Part shown: positions 57,308-64,000 of the stretch, one piece after another
Layout: the number at the start of each line of letters is the position of its first letter
Position numbering within the stretch: the stretch's first letter is position 1
Assembly (NCBI GenBank): GCA_030680405.1
Contig: JAUXVT010000001.1
Span: 1-64,000 of the forward strand
DNA length: 64,000 nt
Source of the DNA: Thiobacillus sp.
GTDB taxonomy: Bacteria; Pseudomonadota; Gammaproteobacteria; Burkholderiales; Thiobacillaceae
Reading direction: 5' to 3'
The notes under the pieces: generated by a model
The model's database searches: none
Seen by the model: the letters and a program-made list of their open reading frames with translations, nothing else
Told to the model about the DNA's origin: nothing
Made by a program: the position numbers and the translations under genes

Positions 57308-58318
57308 ATGCTAATTAAAAAAAGCGTGCAAGCTATAGCTAAAGCGATTTGTTGCCACTTATCTCCAGCGGGCCGAGCCATTGTGGTTCGCGATTCAATC
57401 CCGATGAAAGACTTAGCGCATCATCTGCCGCGATACCAACTAACCGAACTGCTGCTCGAGACAGCATTAAAACTAAACCTATCCTCCATTCGAGTTAATG
57501 GGCAATACGGTGAAATAGAAGGAAGCCCATCCGACAAAGTGATATTGAGGCGTTACGCTTTAACAGGCAGTTGGTCGCCGAGGCTTCAGACTGAAATTAT
57601 TGACCGCGCTTTTAAACATACCGAGGGAACTTTCATAGATATCGGTGCCAACATTGGACTAACAGCCATCCCCGCCGCCAAGAATCACGCTATAACTTGC
57701 TTTGCACTTGAGCCAGATCCTATTAACTTCGGTTTTCTACAACGCAACATTGAACTAAATGATCTAGGTTCGAAAGTGAAACCTTTAAATATTGCAGCAT
57801 ATGCTACCGAGACGCAGTTGGATTTCGAACTTTCACCTGACAATCTTGGAGATCATCGAATACGTCCGCATGATAGCAAACCGCTAGTTGCGCCTCTGCA
57901 ACACGAGGAAAACCGCAAGGTAATTCAGATCAAAGCGCTACCCCTTGATACGATCCTTGCAACAGAATCGCTATCTCACCCTCTTGTTATGAAAATCGAT
58001 ACGCAAGGCTCGGAGCCAATGGTTTTTCGTGGCGCACGGGAACTGCTAAAACAAACCGACTGCCTCATTGTTGAATTTTCGCCTTATACACTTGCAAGAG
58101 CCGGTTTTGACGTTGAAGATTTTTTCTTGGATCTTCGTGACTTTTCTTATGGTTATATGCTTTCTTTTGACCATGAAAATAACGGTTCAACTTGCACTTC
58201 ATCACAGCCATTGGAGTTCGATAAAATCGTTACAAAGTGTCGTTTAAATGCCTTGAATAAGAACCCAGATAATTACTACGACGTGGTGCTATTGAAGCAA
58301 CCGGGCTTTCTCGCGTAA
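57308..58318 (+). CDS. FkbM-family methyltransferase
   Basis: 336 aa from ATG 57308, preceded by AGAGG; a longer in-frame start inside wzt is rejected. The SAM motif TFIDIGANIGLTAIPAAK, ALEPDPINFGFLQRNI and MKIDTQGSEPMVFRGA are typical of FkbM O-methyltransferases. In Wzm/Wzt systems, methylation of the chain end can be the signal read by the Wzt C-terminal domain. The adjacency to wzt fits that, as inference. AT-rich composition. Confidence 0.85.
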   Translation: MLIKKSVQAIAKAICCHLSPAGRAIVVRDSIPMKDLAHHLPRYQLTELLLETALKLNLSSIRVNGQYGEIEGSPSDKVILRRYALTGSWSPRLQTEIIDRAFKHTEGTFIDIGANIGLTAIPAAKNHAITCFALEPDPINFGFLQRNIELNDLGSKVKPLNIAAYATETQLDFELSPDNLGDHRIRPHDSKPLVAPLQHEENRKVIQIKALPLDTILATESLSHPLVMKIDTQGSEPMVFRGARELLKQTDCLIVEFSPYTLARAGFDVEDFFLDLRDFSYGYMLSFDHENNGSTCTSSQPLEFDKIVTKCRLNALNKNPDNYYDVVLLKQPGFLA

Positions 58319-58438
58319 CCGAATTATTCACAACCCGATATGAATACCCCCTCAAGACCTATATCTCATGCAAATTTAGTCAAAATGCTGAGAGTCGAAT
58401 TTGGCATTGCTGATCTTCAACCTGTTTGATCAAGTGCA

Positions 58439-59623
58439 ATGAAAATTCTCGCCGTATCCTATGACGTACCACATCCTGACCAAAGCTCAGGTGAGCTACG
58501 TTTTTGTACGCTTCTCTCGCTCCTGGCTCGCGACCATGAAGTGTCGTTCTACTCGAACGATCAGCAATCAATTCCGGAACGTGACCATGACCTAGCTTCG
58601 GGAAACCTACGGAAACTCGGCATCCGGGTTGAAAGGGGCACTTTCGAACATCTACTGCGCAGAGCAGGCTTCGACATCGTAATTTTCGAGTTTTACCACG
58701 TAGCGGAACGTTTTCTGGACGCAGTACGGACATGGCAACCGGGTGCGCGGGTTATCGTGGATTCAGTGGATGTCCATTTCCATAGGCTGCGCTCCAAGGC
58801 GCGATTGACTGGTTTACCTTCTGATCATAACCATGCCGAAACCGTGCGCGACCACGAAATGAGCGTTTATGACAAGGCGGATCTTGTATTAACAGTAAGT
58901 GAGGAGGACAGCCATATCCTTCGTAAAGAAGGTCTGCAAAGCGACATCGACGTCATTCCCAATATCCATGACATGCATCCGCTTATTTCTCACCAATGGT
59001 CGGACCGATTGGAACTGATTTTTATCGGAAGTTATAAATGGGCGCCGAACGTCGACGCCATGGCTTATTTCTGCCAAGAAGTGCTTCCGCTTGTACGGAA
59101 AAGGATTCCCAGCCTCCGATTACGCATCGTGGGCAACGCCCCCACCGAAGAGGTAAAAGCTCTGGCTTCAGAGGAAGTCGATGTAGTAGGTTTCGTTCCG
59201 GAAACGACCACATATTTGTTATCCAGTGACATATCCATCGCACCGCTTCGCTTTGGCGGAGGGATAAAAGGAAAAATTGGTGAGGCGATGGCCCACGGGC
59301 TGCCTGTTGTTACAACCACGATTGGCGCAGAGGGCTTCGGTTTCGAGGTGGGCAAGGATGTATTGGTGGAAGACACACCCCAAGCCTTCGCTGATGCAAT
59401 CGAAGCTTTATGGCAAGACAGAGACCTCTATGAGCACGTTCGAAAAAATGGCTGGAATTACATCAACGACCGTTACTCTGTGCAGGCAGTAGATCGTCTA
59501 ATAACACCCCTATTCGAACGCTTATCAGCTCGAAGAACAAAACGCCTTTCACCGATTAGACGCTTAAAAAATCTAGCTCCGCACTACCTTGAAAAATACG
59601 TGTGTTGGAGGTTCAGGGGATAA
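58439..59623 (+). CDS. Family 4/1 glycosyltransferase (GT-B)
   Basis: 394 aa. MKILAVSYDVPHPDQSSGELRF is the N-terminal acceptor domain. The C-terminal GT4 region has FIGSYKWAPNVDAMAYF, LRIVGNAP, VDVVGFVPETTTYL and IAPLRFGGGIKGKIGEAMAHGLPVV with the E-x7-E-like nucleotide-sugar site. Retaining transferase of unknown sugar. Followed immediately by the WbsX-type pair. Confidence 0.9.
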   Translation: MKILAVSYDVPHPDQSSGELRFCTLLSLLARDHEVSFYSNDQQSIPERDHDLASGNLRKLGIRVERGTFEHLLRRAGFDIVIFEFYHVAERFLDAVRTWQPGARVIVDSVDVHFHRLRSKARLTGLPSDHNHAETVRDHEMSVYDKADLVLTVSEEDSHILRKEGLQSDIDVIPNIHDMHPLISHQWSDRLELIFIGSYKWAPNVDAMAYFCQEVLPLVRKRIPSLRLRIVGNAPTEEVKALASEEVDVVGFVPETTTYLLSSDISIAPLRFGGGIKGKIGEAMAHGLPVVTTTIGAEGFGFEVGKDVLVEDTPQAFADAIEALWQDRDLYEHVRKNGWNYINDRYSVQAVDRLITPLFERLSARRTKRLSPIRRLKNLAPHYLEKYVCWRFRG

Positions 59624-59625
59624 AA

Positions 59626-60729
59626 TTGTTTAACGATTCAGCCAGCACGGCACGACTAATTGCCTTTTACCTCCCCCAATTCCACCCCATCCCAGAAAAT
59701 GACGAATGGTGGGGTAAGGGATTTACCGAATGGCGCAACGTCGCTAAAGCCAAACCTCTGTTTCCGGGGCATTACCAGCCGCATTTACCTGCCGATCTGG
59801 GTTTCTACGATCTTCGAGTGTCAGAAACTCGCGTAGCACAATCCGCTCTGGCCAAAGAATACGGCATCGAGGCGTTCTGTTATTGGCACTATTGGTTCAA
59901 CGGAAAACGGTTACTGGAACGCCCTTTCAACGAAGTTCTGGCGTCTAGGGAACCTGATTTTCCGTTTTGTCTAGCTTGGGCTAACGAAAGTTGGTCACGC
60001 CGTTGGCTGGGTGAAGCGAGGAACCTACTGGCTGAACAGACATATTCCCCTGAAGATGATGTGGCACACGCACGCTGGCTTTTGCCTGCCCTGGCCGACC
60101 GCCGATGCGTTAAGGTTCATGGACGCCCACTTTTCCTGATTTATCGTCCCCGTCACCTTCCAAACCCGCAAAAAACCACAGAGATCATACGAAGTGAGGC
60201 ACTACGGGCGGGTTTACCTGAGCCTTGGCTGTTGGGTATTGATGCTCATTGTCCTGGTGTGGATTGCCGTACCCTTGGATTTGACGGCACAGTGAATTTT
60301 GCGCCGCAACTAGGGAGACTCCCGCTTGCTTTAGATGACTCTCCCTCCTTCAGTCGCCTGCTGCAGAATTCACGTTTGGGGGTTTTGAGTCGTGAACTAA
60401 AGATTTATGACTATGAAGATGCTTCGCAAAAAATGAATGCGAAACAATCCGATTTTCCTGTTCAGCCCTGTGTATTCGTCGGCTGGGACAACACACCAAG
60501 GCGCGGAAACAAAGGGGTAATCGTGGTCAACAATAGCCCCGAGAAATTTGGGCAGGCCCTGCGAAGAGCCGCCGATTTAGTCAGGCCCAGGGAACCGGAA
60601 GAACGTATCGTCTTCATTAACGCGTGGAATGAGTGGGCCGAGGGGAACCATTTGGAACCCGACGTAAAGAATGGTCTAGCTTTCCTGGAACAAGTCCGTG
60701 ATTCATTGGAGTGTAAATCGGACACATGA
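59626..60729 (+). CDS. WbsX-like glycan enzyme, copy 1
   Basis: About 367 aa. The domain begins RLIAFYLPQFHPIPENDEWW and shows GFTEWRNVAKAKPLF, FCYWHYWFNGKRLLERPF and FINAWNEWAEGNHLEP, the glycoside hydrolase 99-like/WbsX fold. No ATG fits. A TTG at 59626, with AGGGGA 5-6 bases upstream and directly following the previous gene's stop codon, is the best start; GTG 59602 is the alternative. The role is probably in sugar transfer or trimming of the polysaccharide; activity is unproven for the family. Overlaps copy 2 by four bases. Confidence 0.8.
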   Translation: MFNDSASTARLIAFYLPQFHPIPENDEWWGKGFTEWRNVAKAKPLFPGHYQPHLPADLGFYDLRVSETRVAQSALAKEYGIEAFCYWHYWFNGKRLLERPFNEVLASREPDFPFCLAWANESWSRRWLGEARNLLAEQTYSPEDDVAHARWLLPALADRRCVKVHGRPLFLIYRPRHLPNPQKTTEIIRSEALRAGLPEPWLLGIDAHCPGVDCRTLGFDGTVNFAPQLGRLPLALDDSPSFSRLLQNSRLGVLSRELKIYDYEDASQKMNAKQSDFPVQPCVFVGWDNTPRRGNKGVIVVNNSPEKFGQALRRAADLVRPREPEERIVFINAWNEWAEGNHLEPDVKNGLAFLEQVRDSLECKSDT

Positions 60730-61970
60730 CTCTGCCTACGCATGATTTGCGCGCCATCGCTTTTTACCTTCCCCAATACCACCCCGTCCCTGAAAACGAC
60801 GAGTGGTGGGGCCGCGGCTTTACCGAATGGCGTAACGTCGTCAAAGCCAGACCACTTTTCCCCGGTCATTACCAGCCGCATCTACCGGCCGACCTGGGTT
60901 TCTACGATCTGCGCCTACCCGAAGTACGCGAGGCACAAGCCGAACTCGCACAACAATATGGCATCCATGGTTTTTGTTACTACCACTACTGGTTCAATGG
61001 CCGCCACATTCTGGAGCGACCTTTTAATGAAGTGCTGGAGAGCGGCAAGCCGGACTTACCTTTTTGCCTGTGCTGGGCCAACGAGAACTGGACGCGCGTG
61101 TGGGATGGCGGTGAGAAAAATGTCTTATTGGAACAGAAATACAATCATGAGGACGACCTGGCTCACATCGAAAGTCTGATTCCTGCCTTTCAGGACTCAC
61201 GCTATATACGCGTTAACGGCCGGCCACTGTTTCTGGTCTATCGCACCGAATTGATGCCGGATCCCAAGCGCACGGCGGAGATCTGGCGGGAAGCGTGTAT
61301 CAAAGCCGGCGTTGGGAATATTTATCTGGTGCGGGTAGAAAACTTCGTGGCTGGAATTGATCCAGTCTCTATTGGATTCGACGCAGCGGTGGAGTTCGCC
61401 CCCGACGGCAGAAATATGGGCAAACAAAAATTCCGCGAGGGATTACCTGGGATGCTGAGTCGCTGGGGTGTCATCCCACGTGCATTTGTTGAAAACAAGG
61501 TCGTAAATTATGGCGCCCTGGCAACAGGCACGATGGGCAGACCCGAGCCCGGCTTCAAGCGATTCCGCTGCGTGACCCCCATGTGGGACAACAGCGCCAG
61601 GCGCAAGAAGGGCGCCCGAATTGTTATCGGCTCAACACCAGCGCTGTACGAGAAATGGCTGAAAACGATCGTGGTTAAAACCCAGAGCCAGATGAAGGGC
61701 GACGAACGTCTTGTATTCATCAATGCATGGAACGAATGGGCGGAGGGGAACCATCTGGAACCCGACCTCAAGTGGGGGCGAGGCTACCTGGAAGCCACAC
61801 GTCGTGCACTTGCCTCCGCCCAAGATGTGCGTGTACCAGCAGCATCTCCCACCTTACCGCCCCCTTCCGCCAGGGCAGAGTCTGGACTGCGACGCGCCTT
61901 CTGGAAACTTCGCGCCTATCTTGGTTCTCAGCTGGATCTAATCCGCCATATATTCTGGCGGTGTCCCTAA
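60726..61970 (+). CDS. WbsX-like glycan enzyme, copy 2
   Basis: 414 aa. Same domain as the preceding gene (AIAFYLPQYHPVPENDEWWG, GFTEWRNVVKARPLFPGHYQ, FINAWNEWAEGNHLEPD), sharing long identical stretches at both ends, so the two arose by tandem duplication. The middle is more divergent, and this copy has an extra 40-residue Pro/Arg tail. Differences in the central region may reflect different substrates. Confidence 0.85.
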   Translation: MTLPTHDLRAIAFYLPQYHPVPENDEWWGRGFTEWRNVVKARPLFPGHYQPHLPADLGFYDLRLPEVREAQAELAQQYGIHGFCYYHYWFNGRHILERPFNEVLESGKPDLPFCLCWANENWTRVWDGGEKNVLLEQKYNHEDDLAHIESLIPAFQDSRYIRVNGRPLFLVYRTELMPDPKRTAEIWREACIKAGVGNIYLVRVENFVAGIDPVSIGFDAAVEFAPDGRNMGKQKFREGLPGMLSRWGVIPRAFVENKVVNYGALATGTMGRPEPGFKRFRCVTPMWDNSARRKKGARIVIGSTPALYEKWLKTIVVKTQSQMKGDERLVFINAWNEWAEGNHLEPDLKWGRGYLEATRRALASAQDVRVPAASPTLPPPSARAESGLRRAFWKLRAYLGSQLDLIRHIFWRCP

Positions 61971-62015
61971 TATGTCACCAGCCAAAACCAGCTCCAAGGA
62001 CCCATTCTCCAGAAA

Positions 62016-63071
62016 ATGAGCACATCGCCACTTGTTAGCGTTTGTGTCCCAACCTACAACGGGGCACAGTATCTGAGGGTTTGTCTGGACAGCATTCTGA
62101 GCCAGACCCTGACAGATTTCGAGGTGCTGATAGTCGATGACTGCTCCACGGATGAAACCCTCGTTATCGCGACTGAATATGCACAACGCGACAAGCGCAT
62201 TCGTTTCGTGAAAAACGAGCGCAATCTGGGCCTCGTTGGCAACTGGAACCGCTGCGTGGAACTCGCCGAGGGGGAGTGGATCAAGTTTGTCTTTCAGGAC
62301 GATCTCATTGCGCCCCACTGCGTCGAATCGTTAATGCAGGCCGTGCAGCCCGGGGATGCCTTCGTGTTTTGCCGCAGGGATTTCCTCTTTGCAGACAATA
62401 CGCCCGAACCGACCCGGCGCTACTACCGGAGCAAAATGGAGCTGGTGGCAAACCATTTTCCGCGCGCCGGCAGGTACACTGCTGAGCAGTTCTGCACGGT
62501 GGCCCTGACCCGCGTAGGCGACAATTTTGTGGGCGAACCCACGGCCGTGATGCTGCACCGGGAACTGTTTGAGCGATTTGGCAACTTCAACCCCCACCTC
62601 ATCGTGTCTTGCGACGTGGAATACTGGACACGCGTGGGCATCCATGTCGGGTGCGTGCACGTGCCAGAGTGTCTTGCCACCTTTCGAGTCCACGCCGGTG
62701 GAACCAGCGCGGTCAGCCGAGCAAACCGCAAGTACCGCATGCGCGTGCTCGACGACCTCTTGATGCTGCACGAAGCGGCGTACGCGCCGCTCTATGCACC
62801 TTTGCGCAAGGTGGCGAGTAGGCAACAACCGCCAGTTTCCTTGGCGCGTGCCTTCCGAAAGAAGGCACGCTGGGCTTATGGTGTCGCAGTTCAGGCAGCG
62901 CGTGATCCGGTGCAACCAGATGATAGCCTCATCAGGGAGTGGGACCATGTGGCTGCCCATTTCGCGAGACTGCGCTCTATTCCTTGGCACTATGGATTCT
63001 CCTGCTGGCGGAATAAATGGGCCGGCCAGATCGTGGCTTTGCTTAGGTGCAAGAGAGAGGGCCGACATTAG
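62016..63071 (+). CDS. Family 2 glycosyltransferase
   Basis: 351 aa. VSVCVPTYNGAQYLRVCLDSIL, LIVDDCSTDETLVIA, FVFQDDLIAPHCVE (DxD-like QDD) and CDVEYWTRVG are the usual GT2 landmarks. No membrane helix. GC-rich again, unlike the AT-richer block at 56.7-60.7 kb. Confidence 0.9.
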   Translation: MSTSPLVSVCVPTYNGAQYLRVCLDSILSQTLTDFEVLIVDDCSTDETLVIATEYAQRDKRIRFVKNERNLGLVGNWNRCVELAEGEWIKFVFQDDLIAPHCVESLMQAVQPGDAFVFCRRDFLFADNTPEPTRRYYRSKMELVANHFPRAGRYTAEQFCTVALTRVGDNFVGEPTAVMLHRELFERFGNFNPHLIVSCDVEYWTRVGIHVGCVHVPECLATFRVHAGGTSAVSRANRKYRMRVLDDLLMLHEAAYAPLYAPLRKVASRQQPPVSLARAFRKKARWAYGVAVQAARDPVQPDDSLIREWDHVAAHFARLRSIPWHYGFSCWRNKWAGQIVALLRCKREGRH

Positions 63072-63089
63072 ACCTCATCAGGTCGCGCC

Positions 63090-63392
63090 ATGCGCGACAT
63101 GCAACACAAGGCCTTAACCGTGAGCGCCATGACATGCGCTTGCATTGTCATTGGTTATCACGGCTGGGGCGGCAAGGCATTCTTCAAGGAAGAATTCTCG
63201 TTCCCGGTGGCGGACGGCGACATTTTCGGCTTCCTGCGACGGGTCGAGGAGGTGATCCGTGCCTATAGCGCGGATGAGAACTACTTGCTGGAGCAGCGTC
63301 TCAGGGCCTCGCAGTTCATTACGGAAGAATATTCGCCGGAGCGGGAAGAGCGTGAGTTGGTACAAGCATGGAAGCATATCCTGCAGGGATGA
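63090..63392 (+). pseudogene. C-terminal remnant of a glycosyltransferase
   Basis: About 100 codons. The segment GYHGWGGKAFFKEEFSFPVADGDI with FITEEYSPEREERELVQAWKHI resembles the last part of glycosyltransferases in which the acceptor pocket and C-terminal helix follow a PVADGD-like turn. The catalytic N-terminal domains are missing, so the gene is a leftover or a non-catalytic fragment. The start codon is uncertain. Confidence 0.5.
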
Positions 63393-63462
63393 GAAGATTG
63401 GGGTTCGCGCCTGACGGCACGAACAACACCAGAACAACAATTACCGGAATTTGGAGCATCTA

Positions 63463-64000
63463 ATGGGAGCGGACAATTCGAAAATTTTCGGCATCGGCCT
63501 ATCCAAGACCGGAACGACGAGTCTGGCACACGCGCTCGAAATATTGGGCTACAAAACCAAGGACTATCCGGGGATCGAAAACTACCGCGCCGGGGATCTT
63601 TCTTGTGTCGATCTGCAGGTGGTCGACACTTATGACGCGCTCACGGATACGCCCATCCCCAGTTTCTATCGCGAACTCGATGCACGGTATCCGAACTCCA
63701 AGTTCATCCTGACGGTCAGGGATAAAGCAGGTTGGCTGAAGTCCTGCAAGAAACAGTTCACGGAACGTCTCGCGGAAAAGCAGACCGAGGCCCATAACCA
63801 GCTCTTCAAGGACCTGTATGGCTGCACGGTGTTCGACGAGCAGAAATTCCTGAGTGGCTATGAAAAGTTCGTCAGCGGTGCCCTAGAGTATTTTAGGGAC
63901 CGGCCGCACAATCTGCTGGTGATCAATGTTACCGCTGGCGAAGGCTGGGAGAAGCTGTGCCCTTTCCTCGGCCAGGCTGTGCCCGATATCCCTTTTCCGA
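63463..64000 (+). CDS. Sulfotransferase-family protein (cut by window edge)
   Basis: 179 complete codons in the window. The PAPS loop FGIGLSKTGTTSLAHALEIL is at residues 9-28 and the 3'-phosphate segment FILTVRDKAGWLKSC is near residue 80, matching the P-loop sulfotransferase family with KTGTTS. ATG 63463 has GGAG about 8 bases upstream. With the gene at 53573 it makes two sulfotransferases in this locus. Confidence 0.85.
   Translation, partial: MGADNSKIFGIGLSKTGTTSLAHALEILGYKTKDYPGIENYRAGDLSCVDLQVVDTYDALTDTPIPSFYRELDARYPNSKFILTVRDKAGWLKSCKKQFTERLAEKQTEAHNQLFKDLYGCTVFDEQKFLSGYEKFVSGALEYFRDRPHNLLVINVTAGEGWEKLCPFLGQAVPDIPFP

Overview
The window looks like a chromosome segment of a betaproteobacterium with GC-rich, Thiobacillaceae/Nitrosomonadales-like gene content. 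The supports are a bioBFHCD operon, separate cbb3- and caa3-type oxidase clusters with betaproteobacterial small assembly proteins, the lolB-ispE-tRNA-Gln-prs-rplY-pth-ychF order, and the tRNA-Tyr/Gly/Thr-tuf order. The genus assignment is inference; no 16S gene is present.

1-7,430 (minus strand): translation and housekeeping genes. A strong promoter drives tRNA-Tyr, tRNA-Gly, tRNA-Thr and tuf (cut by the window edge). Upstream lies TPR lipoprotein-lolB-ispE-tRNA-Gln-terminator-prs-rplY-pth-ychF. 7,511-11,952 (minus): a tripartite MacAB-TolC-like efflux operon whose four genes overlap by 1-4 bases. 12,120-22,655: mutM, a dynamin-like GTPase, then on minus a ferredoxin, coaD, rsmD and an M16 peptidase pair, then on plus ftsY-ftsE-ftsX and rpoH, with a perfect CIRCE operator in front of rpoH.

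22,666-38,539 (almost all minus): a 16-kb respiratory island. It holds ccoNOQP and its maturation genes ccoG, a fixH-like gene, ccoS and a 35-codon membrane peptide; sco1 and an Rrf2-type regulator; cyoE, ctaA, a second Sco-like protein and surf1; and the caa3 oxidase genes ctaC-ctaD-small assembly protein-ctaG-DUF2970-ctaE. 38,673-43,301 (minus): bioBFHCD. 43,405-47,031: a membrane protein, comF, dgt and aroB. dgt and aroB sit between two inverted copies of a repeat of about 115 bp.

47,340-64,000 (plus): a surface polysaccharide locus of mosaic composition. It holds glycosyltransferases, methyltransferases, two sulfotransferases, tandem WbsX-type proteins, a VCBS/ASPIC protein and a Wzm/Wzt ABC exporter. 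The exporter genes are separated by a HepT-MntA toxin-antitoxin pair. Gene debris (a galE remnant, a truncated wzm duplicate, a glycosyltransferase tail) and a composition shift inside wzt point to repeated recombination.

The most unusual observation is a short palindromic DNA element of about 58 bp. It is inserted in the same reading frame within ispE and at the 3' end of bioC, adding about 20 related residues to two unrelated enzymes. This resembles the protein-invading palindromic elements of Rickettsia. A second, unrelated dispersed repeat sits at the bioF-bioH junction and now forms the apparent N-terminus of BioH.
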